Of a DNA stretch of 64,000 nucleotides, positions 11,301 to 22,945 are shown in pieces. The DNA lies in contig JASANH010001421.1 in NCBI GenBank assembly GCA_030248295.1, forward strand, positions 124,001 through 188,000, given 5' to 3'. The translations under genes were made by a program, and so were the position numbers. Source of the stretch: Mesodorylaimus sp. YZB2_4. Lineage: Eukaryota > Nematoda > Enoplea > Dorylaimida > Dorylaimidae. The notes beneath the pieces were generated by a model. That model saw nothing but the letters and a program-made list of their open reading frames with translations. It was not told the DNA's origin and searched no databases. Position 1 is the stretch's first letter, and each line of letters begins with the position of its first letter.

Positions 11301-14300
11301 GAATGTACAGCTCTCAATTCATCCACTTTCGCGGGCAGTGCTTGGAAGGACACCAAAGTTTTCTCATGCTCACTCACAATATGAGTAGATTCTGCCAAGC
11401 CATTGATTACTGAATCCAAGACTTTCAACCTAGAAAACTCCAGGATATGTGACTGTGGTGACCATATGAGGGCCATGCAGCTGGTTACCTCTCGGCATAC
11501 ATCCTCGACAATTCCCAAATATCTTCCCATCGGCCCAACAGCGCATCCATGCGCGATCGCTGGACTGGCGTCGGATCCCTCAACTGCCTAAAGAGCTCCC
11601 TCACGTTCGACACCTCGGTGTCCAAACCTTGCAATGAATCTTCGAAGAGCTGAAAGCCAGATCTTGTAGTATTTATGACCTTGGTTATTAGACTAGCTTA
11701 CCTTATGTTCCAATATCATTTTCTCCCACGCAGCGATGTCCCGAGGCAGTGGGGCTGCCACACGTTCGTTCAACCGCTCCCAAGCCTCTTCCAACTTCAT
11801 CAGCAAAGCGTTAACGCGCTCGCTGAACTGATCGGGACCTTCAGGACCTCGTTGGGACCCCTTCAACAGGTTGTAGTAATGCTCGTTCGTTTTTCGCAGC
11901 TCATCCAGCAAACGTTGAGCGAGCGGATCGTTCGGATCTAGCTCAGTCAGCAGTTTAGCCGTGTCTTCGTTCAAGGCTTTAAGAATGGCTTCACGATGTT
12001 CGGGGTCCATCGAATTGAACTAGAAGCATAAGTTGGGAAGGTATAGTTGGGCATTTGTTTTTGTCCTTAAATTTTTTCGGGTTTGCCCACTTCAGCGGTG
12101 CCATGTTGCGCCTATAGCTGGGAACTAGGAAGCAAGGCTGTGTGAAGACCAGCCACGCAGTAGCTTGTTTTTCAATGAGTCTTCACGCGAGGGAGACTGG
12201 TTACTTTGAGCAATGGCGGACGGCCTCTGAACCCTATGACCCTAACCAACCTCCTAGACTTTCCAGTCAGAGCATCTCGATAGTCGAGGTCAGCTACTAC
12301 TTGGCGTGCAATGTCGGAGACGGCTTATGGTTTTTCCAAACCAACCTCCAATGCCAGGAATCGAACCTAGAGCGAGCCAAGCCGATCTCTAGCATGCAAG
12401 ATCAATGCCGAAGAAGTGCACCCACCGTAAAAAAGTGCGGTCCTTTAGGCTGTCTCAATATCCTGCTCACGTCGCTATCTCTAAGCAATCGACTCCAGAT
12501 CGATTACCAGATCACTTACCATTCTCTGATCCCATCCTTGAATTGTCCGCATGGTATTGATCAGCATGTTGAACCGCACCATTCTCTCTTTTTCTGTCCA
12601 CAAGCGACGCAGACGGTCGAATTGGTTGCGCAGTCTTTGCAGCATGGAGAGTAGCTGGTCATCTGGTGGTGGGAATCGGAACACGACCGACGGAACAACG
12701 CCCTCTTGCCCGGCTGCTGAGCGCACCACCCATCTGACCAAGTCGGTGTTGTCTTGCAAAATGCATTCATCATTTTTTCGAACAGTTGACTGAAGAAAAG
12801 ATGCGCAGGCGTACAGTAGATTAGAGGAGCGTGTAAGCACCGTCTTACATTCCTGTCTTGAAAGTTACACAATGCAATGACCGGGGTCGCTCTATCGATC
12901 CGTTCTCCGCGTTGCCAAATGGGTGAAATAATGCGTGATCGATCGATCAGCGAAGCCAATACGCCGTGATAGCGTTCCAGTACTTGGCGGATTTCTTCCA
13001 ATTCTTTCAAATAGCGCTCTCCTTCGTCCAGAGTGAAATCGCTTCGTTCATAGTGCGTCGTCAGGATCTGCAACTGCTTCTCCATCCATTGATCGCAATT
13101 TTGGGAGTCTTCGAGAAACTGGAAGAGAGGAGTAAAGTAGAAAAAAGTCAGAGGTAACCTGGGATGACTGACTACCTGCTTGTAGTTCGCCGCATCCTGC
13201 AAGTGCACCTCCAGGCACTGCGTCAGGCCGAGCAGCCAGTCCCATTGCGACTGCATGGTTGTTAGGTAGGCCTGCAATGCACAGTGAAAGAGACACTATG
13301 CAGACGTTACAGTACACCAAGTCCCATACCTCGATCACATCGATGGCAGGGTGTCCTTGATTGATCAAAGCAGCACCCTGATTGTGGACTGCCGTGAACT
13401 GTTCTTCTCGTAGCTCAATTTCGTGCATCAGCTGCTTGTAATAGTTTTGAAGCATGGGCAAATCTAAGCGATCCAGGTTGGACCAGTTTCGAGTCACTTC
13501 TATTTCTTCACGCTCCTGGATCCACAGCAGCTCCATTTGGGCGGCACGGATGAAGGCCACCAAAGAATCCAAGTCCAACATTCTTCCAGCAGACAATTCC
13601 TAAAATCATTGCTGTTGTAACCCTGTACCAGGTGGGTGGCAAGTGCCCGCACCCTTAGCTGCGCATAAGCGTCCTCCAACGTTCTCAGAAGATCGACGTA
13701 ATGGGGCGAATCTTCAGCTGATACCTTCGCCTGGTTAGCGATACATTGATCGACTCTGTGGCGGAAGTCCATGACATCTCGATGCACCAGTTTGTGCTTC
13801 TCCAATGCCTCCTCCATAACGAGCACGTCGTCCACGAATTGCATGCTCGACAGTTCTTTCTAAAACAGAAAAAATGATTGCCTTGGTACTCGTGCCGAAG
13901 CCATAGGTGTACTCCCAGATCAAAGGGCTATGGCAAACTTTGTAACCTGCGATTTATTCTTAACAAGATCTTGACCCTATCTGTAATACGCCTGGGGACA
14001 GGAGGGGTGGGTTTGGTGAACCAGTGGAGCTTTTGGTGGGCGCCACTCAAAAAACCCAGTTTTCCCTGATCGCGGGTAGGTCAAAGCCACATGCGACTGC
14101 AGACGTACCAACATTTTCTCCACCCATTCAATGCATTCCTCCACATTTTTGAACAGGTTGTTCCTGCTGCGCATGTATTCTTCGCTCATCCACAAATCTC
14201 TTTGCCCAGTAATCTTGCCATCCGGCCCCACGATCACTCCGCAGCGTTCCAAATAAGCGATACGACGCTGGTGCAGGCCAAAGACCCTGCAAAGAGGACA

Positions 14301-17300
14301 GTGTACATTCGGCGGGCCAAGTCTGAGCAAGGCGACCTACTGCCTGTAGTAATCATTAGCCAATGGGTGCCTGCCCGATTTTAACGTCTCCACGTCGTGG
14401 AATAACGATTCTATGGGGCCTTCCAAAGCAATCAAATCATCGATGATACCATCAAAATGCTCCTTCAATTGTCTGGGCGACGCGGTACGAGAACGCGCTT
14501 CTCCGTCTTCGATTCGGTTCAAAATATTATCTAACTTTTCATTCAAGTGGCCGATTTCGTGGTCCATTTTTCGCGTCAAATCATCAATACCGCCCGGGAA
14601 TCCATTGCGATCCAAACGATCACTCGATCTTGAACCAGCTAATTCACGTTCACGCTCACTGAGCAATCGATCACGGTCACTGATGGCAGATAGAAGACGA
14701 TTCCAAGCGCGATCCAAACCAGGAGGGGTCAATTCTTCCTCGATCGAGCGGATGTAGGCCGTGTCGGCGAACTGATGCTGGAAGAAAGGAAGTGATTGAT
14801 CTTGTCTCACCTTATACGAAAATATCAAAGAACGCTTCGACATTTGAGGTAGGTGTAAATGGTTCATCAGGTTTGTGGGCCAGAAAAAACTGCCTGGCGG
14901 ACTTGCCGTTTTTGCGAACGGTTTGAAGAGGCCCTTACAAGTTATAGGCGAACTCTTCACACAGACCAGTTATGACACACAATTAGACCTCCGTGAGACG
15001 GAGGGACCTTTCCGACTTCCTTACAAGGACACAGCCGATTCATCTATGGACACCTGCCATTCTAACATACACACCTCAAGATCGGAATATAGGTCTTCCA
15101 GGCGACGTTTTTCACGTTGCCTCGGCGGGACTTCTTCAGCTTTGAAACGGTCCAAATCAGAGAGCAGTTGCTAGAAAATTACACACATATTGAAGAAATA
15201 TTTAGGCAAACGCAAGGTCATATACGTACTTTTAATTCAGCGGAATTACGAGGCACAGCACGATCTTGCATCGTCCTCGTGGCTCTCTGAATCCAATGCA
15301 ATAGTTCACGAGCCGCTGATCGGTAATCGCTGAAGCTACGTTCATGCTAAAAATCATGCAAAGATTCAAATTTTAGCATATTCCATGTGCGAATATCGAT
15401 CACTTCAATCAATTGATAATCGATATAGTGAGTAATAATGAATCACAATAAATATCATGACTCTTTGATGATCAAGACTGTTAGAGCATGCTCTGCCCAA
15501 TCCGACACTGCACGTACCCTCTCCGAGCCCCAGCGATCTCCCAGCGCATCTCTCAATGACGAAATGTAAGCCATCATAGATTTCTCATCTGGTTCAGGAA
15601 CATCCACATCTGAAAATCATGCCCTGCCAAAATCTCATTCTCCCCATCGAGTACTACACACCTCTTGGATCCAACAATTTGGCCACACCAAACTCGCGTT
15701 CAGCCGCATCAAACGCATTGTGCAGTCTTTGCCTGGTGTCTTGCTTGGAGCGCACATCTCGCCAGTTGATCAAATCCGGTCTAAAATTTGTAATTGTACA
15801 AAAAAGGCACTTTCTCACTTTTTCATCACTCGTGCCCATTTTCCTAAAGCGAAGGTGTCCATACCCATATCTGTGCAGAATCGCGTTGAATGCCAAACCA
15901 TCGCGCCAACTGGTCGTCAAATCGCGCACGTTTACGCCTTCGTAACCATCCGTAACTCGTCTGGCCCATTGAATCAACGAGTCTCTAGCTGACGAACTGA
16001 ATTCTTCTTGATCCGAAAGCTAAATCAGGAAGAGAACGCTTTTTTGTGCATTCCTGTTTTCAGTACGAGACAACTACTAAAAATAGATTCGAGATGGAGC
16101 GAAGAGGCAACGAGGCCTATGCATGATTGTGGTCACCAATGACAGGCGTCCTGTGGCTTCAGTGACTCGGTAAGCAAAGTGCACGGGTGCGTCACAAAAC
16201 CATGTACGGTATAAAGAGCGTGCTGCTACTATGACCTCATTTTGGGCCCGGCTGGTGCAGCACCATGAGGTCACTAGAGAGTCTCATTCATTGTTGCAAG
16301 CGCCATGGCCATGTCAATTTCGCTTTGCATCATTATTTTTTACAGTAAGCGCATCCGAGTAAACTTCTCAATTCATCATTGTCTACCCCATTCTCGCAAT
16401 TTCTACACACTTCGTCATAGTAGACTGGCACTTTCGCACTCGACCAAGGCTGGTGCTCGAGTCTCAATCAAACAAGGTGGGCTGGTGGGATATTTTCAAG
16501 TGTGAATCATAGATTTAAACTGTTTGAGAAAACTAGTCGGCAAATGAAAAGTGGTCCAAAGAAGGCGCTCTATCGGACACTTGATCGTTCAATTTTGGCA
16601 CGCGATGGATGAGGGTGCTACGCAAAAATTTTCTACGCTTTCAAACCTGTCACTTCGGTAGATATAAATGAATAATTTAAGGATAACACGCGGTCTGAGA
16701 CAGCAAGAATGAATAAGACTAGTCCCGCCAAAACTCGATGCGTATTTTTACAAATACATCTCGCGCGCCCTAAATACTAAAACACTTGGACACACTCGTG
16801 CCGCGCAAGTTGAGCATAGACAGGGAAAACGACCACTCAAAACTGTCAACTAAAGTCCGGTTCTACCAGTCGTTTATGCGCATACTTGGACTATTATTCT
16901 TATCCGGGCTGCAAAAGTTCGAGACCACCTTCGCACACATCCACAATCAGCTGAATTTTATTAATGCATTGCTCAAAATGGTAATAAAGTCGAAAAGTGA
17001 AAAATTAGGACGGAGCTGACACGTACTCTGTGCAAACGGAAATGCAGGGCGCGGAGACAAGTCTTTATTAGGTCTAATTAGAAGACGCCTGTTGTGGTCC
17101 CAAGGAAAAAGAAAGGAATGCGGGGCTTGAGTGACTGTATTGATTTATGGGCCATTGCAAGTGTAAACAAGTAAAAAGGGTCGTGAAAAACATAAAAAAG
17201 CTCACCATTATACTGTATGCTGTGAAAAGAAGTCTGCAAGAACTACTGAAGACAGAACGACCCTGTATAATCCTGCACAAAAGAATAGCTATCAAAATTC

Positions 17301-18010
17301 TTACAATGGGTAATGCAGTCCAGCTTCCGAATACCATGTATGCCCTCAGTTACTGTATCAGCCGTCTTTGGCAGACAGGGCAAATCTTGGGACAAAATAA
17401 TATGCAAAATCACCAAAAAAGGTCGACAACGATGACTCACAATTCAACTGCGAATGCCCGGAGCTAGCACAGACCTAAGCAATCGAGAGTTCAAACCTGG
17501 TCGATCGACCAAAGTCACTTTCCGCAAACCCAAACTGACCAGAGCTGACTGGCTTGTAGCCACCGACTTACAGTGGCGAGCAGCACAAGGCGTCAAAGTC
17601 AAAGAAAACGTATGCCAGTGCTCCAAAATAGCCCCTCCATAGCCTCATTTGATTGCTAGTGTTGGAAAGGTGCTCGTGCATTCAGTGGACAAACAAGCTC
17701 TAAACTCAGACTTTCAGCACCCAGGCTAAAGCAAACCTCATACTTTCAATGCCTTTTTGTCTCCAGTACGACGTCGATCGCTCCTGGCTCGTTTGGTTCT
17801 TTGTAATTTTCGTTCGTAATGTTCATGCGATTCGAATGAGGAACTTTCCGAGAATCGGCCGCCACCCACGTGAGGAGGGGCTACGGCGACAGCCGAGCCA
17901 TTCTCGTGTCCCCGATGGGCATCGCCATTGCGGGTCTGCTGGTCCCTGGGGGTCGTAATTTCATGTTTTCGCTCGACTGACTTATCGTATCTCTTCAAGA
18001 TCTTGTACAT
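1393..18010 (-). CDS. shot: Spectraplakin, plectin-repeat isoform (VAB-10A/Shot type)
   Basis: This gene encodes a giant cytolinker that would tie actin, through the CH domain, to membrane attachments and possibly intermediate filaments, through the plectin repeats. Visible exons in reading order include 18010-17744 (candidate first exon), 16019-15843 and 15782-15660 (CH2), 15612-15493, about 20 small spectrin/plakin exons down to 10166, then 10109-5686, 4005-2930 and 2394-1393. They add up to roughly 3,400-3,500 residues. CH2 is clear from IQWARRVTDGYEGVNVRDLT and RPDLINWRDVR. The plakin domain has spectrin repeats and an SH3-like stretch (PVIALCNFQ, then VVPSVVFRFPPP). The message ends after plectin repeats and a basic serine-rich tail, as in nematode VAB-10A. 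No CH1 domain was found, so this may be a CH2-only isoform like one known for fly Shot. Junction phases at the large exons agree: 10166/10109 is phase 0, 5686/4005 is phase 2 and 2930/2394 is phase 0. Confidence 0.9.
2621..2693 (-). tRNA. trnM: tRNA-Met (CAT), elongator
   Basis: Read on the minus strand this is a complete 72-base cloverleaf plus an A discriminator base. The acceptor arm is GCCTTGG pairing with CCAAGGC. The D arm is GCTC/GAGC. The anticodon loop is CTCATAA, giving anticodon CAT. The T arm is GTGAG-TTCGATC-CTCAC. There is no intron and no encoded CCA. It lies in the intron between the last two spectraplakin exons, on the same strand. The sequence resembles animal elongator tRNA-Met rather than initiator. 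Confidence 0.92.
4740..4833 (-). pseudogene. tRNA-Leu (TAA)-like relic inside the element
   Basis: The minus strand shows a D-arm-like GAGTGGTTAAGGC, an anticodon arm TCGGA-CATAAGA-TCCGA with anticodon TAA, a long variable arm and a T-arm-like GTGGGCTCAAATCCC. This is the layout of a class II tRNA-Leu. The acceptor ends do not pair, so it is not a working gene. Confidence 0.45.
4800..4854. repeat. Perfect 22-bp hairpin made from the tRNA-Leu D-arm region
   Basis: Bases 4800-4821 are the exact reverse complement of 4833-4854, with an 11-base spacer. The arm is the tRNA-Leu-like segment containing GAGTGGTTAAGGCGTCGG, so part of the relic has been copied back in inverted orientation. Confidence 0.8.
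5686..10109 (-). other. Giant plectin-repeat exon of the spectraplakin
   Basis: This single 4,424-base exon encodes about 1,475 residues. It opens with a proline-rich linker (residues about 10-60) and continues as tandem plectin repeats of about 38-40 residues. Each repeat has a pattern like G-x-hydrophobic-D-x4-G followed by SL/TLxEA and a GLID/GLVD-type turn. Such repeats in vertebrate plakins bind intermediate filaments. The exon runs between acceptor TTGTAG at 10110 and donor GGTAAGC at 5685. Confidence 0.88.
10166..15350 (-). other. Spectrin/plakin-domain exons of the spectraplakin
   Basis: About 19 short exons encode alpha-helical spectrin repeats. Family-typical stretches include AEHPDVDRLEEEVQRVIERW (near 11100), RSDFTLDEGERYLKELEEIR (near 13010) and GQRDLWMSEEYMRSRNNLF (near 14180). 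The SH3-like part is split between exons at about 12845-13118 and 12510-12756. This region is usually linked to membrane-junction partners and autoregulation in the family. Confidence 0.85.
12350..12405 (-). pseudogene. tRNA-like relic
   Basis: The minus strand reads CTAGG-TTCGATT-CCTGG, a convincing T arm, preceded by a weak anticodon-like hairpin. No acceptor or D arm can be matched. It lies within a spectraplakin intron and is probably a decayed tRNA or tRNA-derived repeat. Confidence 0.3.
15660..16019 (-). other. CH2 (calponin homology) exons of the spectraplakin
   Basis: The exon pair 16019-15843 and 15782-15660 reads LSDQEEFSSSARDSLIQWAR, continues through DGLAFNAILHRY, then joins RPDLINWRDVRSKQ and ends near EREFGVAKLLDP. 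This is the second CH domain of the actin-binding pair. The intron between them is about 60 bases. The next exon (15612-15493) begins DVDVPEPDEKSMMAYISSL, the usual sequence after CH2. Confidence 0.88.
16020..17743. other. Probable 5' intron of the spectraplakin; no exon recognised
   Basis: I looked on the minus strand for the KWVN-type signature of a CH1 domain and found none. The other open frames here are short and lack recognisable motifs. Confidence 0.4.
17744..18010 (-). CDS. Candidate first coding exon of the CH2-only spectraplakin isoform
   Basis: An ATG at 18010 opens a charged 89-residue reading frame (MYKILKRYDKSVERKHEI, ending RRRTGDKKALK). It reaches a plausible donor AAA|GTATGA in phase 0, and the CH2 exon starting at 16019 also begins in phase 0. 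In flies a Shot isoform with only CH2 uses its own first exon, so the arrangement makes sense. The peptide itself resembles nothing I know, and the link rests on splice-phase agreement only. Confidence 0.35.
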
Positions 18011-19279
18011 TATTTCATCGATAATTAGACGGCAACGATGGCCGTAAACAGAAGAAAAGATGCAATCTTCAACTCAAAATCGAGGGATCGGGTGGATGGA
18101 CGAAAATAGTAAAATACTTTTTATGCCAACAACCACCTTCCTTCGATGGTAGTCTTTTGAAAGACTGTGGGCCAGTGTCCTCTATTTTCGTCTTACGCTA
18201 GCCGATAGTTAGCGAAAACTAGTGCCGCCGCGGCGTTGTCGTCAAAAACTTTTTGGCATTGAATCCTGGTGACAGCGTTTAGGAAGGCATAGCGGCCGCT
18301 TCCTAATCGTTTCTTCACTCACCATAGGTCCAAGTTCTTTGCTATTACGCTACCGTTAACGATTCTGTCACCGGGGCTGGCGGGAATGTCGAAAGACAAG
18401 TTTTTCTATTAAATCCCTGCAAGGTGAACGCGCTCCACTAAAGACTGGATTCCAACGCAACTTCGCTTACTCATTCCTATTTGCACTGTCTAAATGAAAA
18501 ATAGGCACTCAGTGCAAATATACAAAAACAGGGATTATTTTTTATTATGCATAGGCACGATTTCTTCGGTTAGCCGTGCATTTTATCAAAGTGATCTGCA
18601 GCTGATTCATACTGCGTTTCGTGCCCAACCGATATCGTGCAGAGACAGACAGGTTTGCGAAGGAGTACTCGAAAAATAAATGCATAGCACAAACAAATCT
18701 AAGATTTCCAAACTGGGCCACTTTGGGACCCTCTTGCATTTGTAGAATCCCAGTGCTGCCGCTTATTGTCGGAACGGAAGCGAGAGTAGAGCGTGATCAA
18801 ACGTTCAGCAGGAGGTCCATCAAAAATGACAAAAGGGGCGGCAAATTATGGATAAGAACGAAAAGGATCAAAACTGGTTTCGAGTTCTAAGCAAACAAAA
18901 TTCCATGCAAAACGTATCTGTATCGAGGAGTTGAATGGAGCGAGTGTTGATACGAGACGAGAATGCAGGAATCACGATACCAGACTCACATTCGAGTCGA
19001 GAAAATGAGGCTATAATGGCGGATTTGAGAGTGATGGATGGACAATGGTTTGTAATTTTGCATTCACAAAAAGTTTTTGTAGGGAATGACTGAAGTAGTG
19101 TAACTACGCTAGTGGACTAAAGACTAAAGTTCTCACCTGAAATCGTAAAATAAGCATCCATATAAGGCCGAGGGTTAGTTTCGGATTGCCTCCAACGATA
19201 TCTTCGGCGCGTATGTTCACCAATTTCATCTAAACGTGATAGCTTGTCGTCAATCACGGATCCAGTGCACAAAACTTTA

Positions 19280-19345
19280 TCGTTGAGGGGGAGTCGAACC
19301 CTTTTAGGATTACTGAACCAGACTCTTTTCCCAGTCTGTAATGCC
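19280..19345 (-). pseudogene. tRNA-like relic (class II type)
   Basis: The minus strand shows a hairpin CAGACT/AGTCTG with a GGGAAAAG loop, a longer variable segment and a T-arm-like AAGGG-TTCGACT-CCCCC. No D or acceptor arm is recognisable. Part of it recurs at about 19430-19455. It may come from a tRNA-Ser. Confidence 0.3.
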
Positions 19346-20367
19346 TGACTGTCAATTATTCAAAAAATTACACACTAATTTGCTCTATTCTGAAGCCTCA
19401 ATGTTGTCAAAGTTATGTGCTAATAAAGCCTTCTAGGATTACTGACCCAGACTTTATTTATACCCCTTTATACAGTAACGCACCAGGTACCTACTTCCAT
19501 GCGCCTACAGTTCAGCATACCTTACCCACCTTCAATGTTGGTGATCGGAAATGGATTGTTCTACTTTTCCAGTGCAAGGTGCGCTACAGTATTTGAGGGC
19601 TCACAAAATTAAACGGGCACTAACGGGCTGTTTAAATAAAGAAACACCCAAATGCAGAATACAGGACGGCCAGGTATACTTACCTTTCGACAACGCAAGA
19701 AATCCAAGCATATTTGAACTCTGTGAAGGCAGTGGAGACGAATTTGTCCGCTTATGGGTCTCTATGTAAGCAAGAAAATGTAAATGTCAGTGCATTTGAG
19801 GGAGAAAGATATCAGTAATATCTCTTCTATATGTAGCCTTTGCGAGCAGCGATCAAAACATCCTCTCCACAATGCGTAATACACATGATGCAGCTCCTAA
19901 CACAGGTTTCGAAATCGACTGTCCAAGAAATTGTTCGAGATGTTTCATTTTGGTGAAAAAAACTGGGCTATTTTGTCTGTTTTTCAACAAATAGAAAGCC
20001 TTGCTAAAACTTATGATGGGGCTTAAGGATTTGAGTCAGATGCCTGGAAATGTTGGAGAATTTAAAAATACATGTCAGAAAACCTGTTCTTATAACTCAT
20101 GTTTCCTTGAGTGTCCTCAAACATGTCCCCAGCAGGCATGCGTGTTGGCGGTAATGGGGCCAAAAGCACACTCACCAGCGATCACTTCTCACTCACCACG
20201 TACCCCTTTTCATGCCATTCGACTCCCAAGTGTGACCTAATAAGCCTTTTTGGGCAAGTGCCAGATTTGGCTGGACTATGATCATACCTGATGTGCACCA
20301 AAGAATAAGGCTGCTACTGTACCTGGGTATGATCTAGCTGCAGTAGACAGGCACTTCGCAACTAACC

Positions 20368-20548
20368 GTAGAGGCTCGGCAGGCAGTCGATCCTTTGAAC
20401 GGAGCCGGCAGTTGGGAGTGTCACCAGTCAGGGTCATGTCTCAACCATCGACTAGGTCGGAAGACTATGTTGCCTGCCCTGGGTTTTTGGCGTGATGCAA
20501 AAGTTCCACCTGTCACTCCCTCCAGTAACACGAACCCAGACATACTAC
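20368..20548 (+). repeat. Dispersed repeat, family B, copy 3
   Basis: This is a 181-bp copy running from GTAGAGGCTCGG to ACATACTAC. It is clearly related to, but diverged from, the two 181-bp copies at 39423-39603 and 39722-39902, sharing CGGAGCCGGCAG, ACTAGGTCGGAAGAC and GCCCTGGGTTTTTGGCGTG. The central GTCACC/GGGTGAC hairpin is degraded here. I see no target duplication. Confidence 0.75.
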
Positions 20549-21376
20549 GACACTTTGTTTCATGCATTTTAACTGGGGACATTTTGCATGTAGTTGACAA
20601 ATAGTGTGCACTTTTGTCTCCAGGTTCGGGGAACCCTGATGTATATCGCTGTGCAGGCTCAAAAACTTGCATACGTGGATCGGAGTGATGCACGTTAGTT
20701 CAACAATGTTTAGCAAAAAAGCACACTACAAAATCCTTGAATTCTCTAAAGCGCATGATATTTTTAAAAGAAGTTTGTATGTCACCTCGGCGAGCTCTCT
20801 TATAGCGTGTCATGCCTTCCATTTTTGGTGCTTTGGAAAAACACTTGGAGACTTATTTGGCTCCAGTGCATCTGATCGTAAGTTCTTTCGGATTTATTGA
20901 CCTGATGCTGCTTGGTTTCATGATCTTCCAGTATCCAACAAAAAATAATCGTTGCTCACTTGCAACAATTTTTTCCCGCTCAATAATTCCAACAACGTGA
21001 TCAGAAGGCAGCCGTCCCTCAAATCGATGAATAAGTCATGGATCTGCTTGTTTTTCTGAAAATCTCTAATTTTTGGAGATCCCAAATGGATAATGTCAGT
21101 TTAGGAATCGCATACCTTCTTCAAATGTTGGTTGGCCCATCGTGTAAACGCTTTCTTTTGCATGAGATCGCGTTCATCTGAAATAAAATTTATAGTCTAA
21201 TTCAAACTCTTGGGCGCAGATACCAAAAATGTTGGTTTTTCTGTTCAATGCTCTGATAAAACAGTTTGGACGGCAGTAAGCGCGTAAGTATCCATTGACT
21301 CATCATCCATGGGACACTGTATCTTGTTCAAAATGTCATACACAGAAGCTTGGCACCGTGTTTGAGAAAACATATC

Positions 21377-22477
21377 TTATACTTTGTTGTCATCAAGTAA
21401 CCCGAGCACTGCATCGCTGTCAGATATCCTGTATCCAAGATTTTCTAACCTCCCTTGATCAGACATCGCGCTTTCTTTTTTTGTCGACGACAGAGCACTT
21501 GGTTCCAAAGAATGACGACTTCTTTGCCATTTGTTGCAAAATGCCTTTTTGATGGAATTTCTAACTTGTTCATTCATCGTGCACAAAACGAAATTACTGG
21601 CGATGCTATGCGCAATCACGAAGAAAGTACTGTACGGGTATAAAATTTGAATGCGATGTTCTGGGACCATTTTGAAAACGGAAATGACCATGACACTAGT
21701 AACTGGAAAACAACTGAGAAAAAATACGATAGAAACATCCCACACTAGCGCTTTCGTCAATGCTTTCTGACGTTTCAGGTAGGCACTGGGAATCGCGTTA
21801 TTATTTCGGTCTCCCATTTTTTGTTTCCTTATCAAATCGAGCACAGTAACCGTTGATACGAGCACAGTGATGAGAGATATGGAGAAGACAAGGATGTAGT
21901 AAAATGCGACGTACGATCTGCCCACTGCATTTATTAAAATACAGTTGTATGGCCAAGTTGGCGACTGATCTTCGAAATAGGAACAGATATAGGCAGCGAT
22001 CAGGACAAGTGCACTGAAGACGACTAAAATGACAGACGCCCAGACTTGATGCTTGGTTTTGACCTTTTGATAATAAAGGAGAGGAAAATGGACGGCTACA
22101 AAACGCTCGCAAGCATTGGCCATGATGGACATATTGGCTAGCATTGCCACAAATATAAATAAAGGGGAATAAATCCTCCACATGCAATGCCAAGCCGAAA
22201 CCAAAAGTGCTGATTCGCCAGTCAGTATGTACTTCAGTCTGAGACCGCCAGCAAGGGCATATGTTAAATCAAAAGCACTTTTGGCTATTTGCATAGTAGT
22301 CAACAGAATGTGACGTTGACCCTTGCGAAGCTCCACACTTTTGCAAACCAGGCTTATGGTTACAACAGCAGAAAATTTGAAGGCGATGAGCCCAAAAATG
22401 ATATAGGCAATAAAACAGCCAAGATTATGCGAGGAAATGGAGATATTCGGAAATGAGTTTGTATCGTTTTCGAACAT
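21377..22477 (-). CDS. Rhodopsin-like orphan GPCR, single exon
   Basis: This is a 366-residue seven-helix receptor with no introns. Helices are readable around CFIAYIIFGLIAFKF (TM1), ILLTTMQIAKSAFDLTYAL (TM2), SPLFIFVAMLANMSIMANA (TM3), VWASVILVVFSALVLIAAY (TM4), AFYYILVFSISLITVLVS (TM5), ALVWDVSIVFFLSCFPVTS (TM6) and TFFVIAHSIASNFVLCTMN (TM7). The DRY position is CERF followed by VAVHFPLLYY, a variant form. I chose the ATG at 22477 (MFENDTNSF) because it is the first ATG and is followed by N-glycosylation sites. A close paralogue lies head to head at 24657 as a pseudogene. The ligand is unknown; chemoreception is a guess from the nematode-like divergence. Confidence 0.8.
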   Translation of the reverse strand: MFENDTNSFPNISISSHNLGCFIAYIIFGLIAFKFSAVVTISLVCKSVELRKGQRHILLTTMQIAKSAFDLTYALAGGLRLKYILTGESALLVSAWHCMWRIYSPLFIFVAMLANMSIMANACERFVAVHFPLLYYQKVKTKHQVWASVILVVFSALVLIAAYICSYFEDQSPTWPYNCILINAVGRSYVAFYYILVFSISLITVLVSTVTVLDLIRKQKMGDRNNNAIPSAYLKRQKALTKALVWDVSIVFFLSCFPVTSVMVISVFKMVPEHRIQILYPYSTFFVIAHSIASNFVLCTMNEQVRNSIKKAFCNKWQRSRHSLEPSALSSTKKESAMSDQGRLENLGYRISDSDAVLGLLDDNKV

Positions 22478-22868
22478 TTTGCTAACATGTGGGTGCAATG
22501 ATAGAGAATACTGGCCCACGATCCGTTTTCTTGCGCTGACCGTAACTGGGCAAACAACGATTGTGCAAAAGTATTTTAGCCATGCTTAAAGCAGAGAATA
22601 AAAAATCGATAGTAACATATCGCATTACCTAAAAAGCCAGAAATAGAATAATGGCATTACCCGAAATGCGACTGCAGATTATTGCCTGGCCGTGCCGATT
22701 TACACAACCTTTTCCAATTCTCTCCTAATTGCTTAACGGAGAGTAGAAAAGACGGATCGATGTCAGTGTACATACTCGTTCAGTATTTGATGTACACATT
22801 TAGATAATTATAAAATCAAACTTGGGGTCCGTTTTGTTAAGTGAATATGTACCCAGGCCAGACTCAAT

Positions 22869-22945
22869 TTGACCTTTCGGTAATGAGGTAGAGGAAAATG
22901 GATGGACACAGTATGGGAGCAAGCATTAGCCATTATGGGATTATG
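22869..22945 (-). pseudogene. Small relic of a third copy of the same GPCR
   Basis: About 75 bases read on the minus strand as IMANAC...VSIHFPLPHYRKVK, aligning with IMANACERFVAVHFPLLYYQKVK of the receptor at 21377. Nothing else of the gene is recognisable, so it is a fragment from an older duplication. Confidence 0.6.

Larger units (their letters stand above)
18011..21376. other. Gene-poor stretch with one family B repeat and a tRNA-like relic
   Basis: No convincing exon was seen. The stretch holds a 181-bp repeat at 20368-20548 and a tRNA-like relic near 19280-19345, both listed separately. Confidence 0.4.

Noticed and set aside
17455..17530. A tRNA-like T-loop (GAGAGTTCAAACCTGG)
   Set aside because: No acceptor, D or anticodon arm could be paired around it, so it is not called even as a relic.
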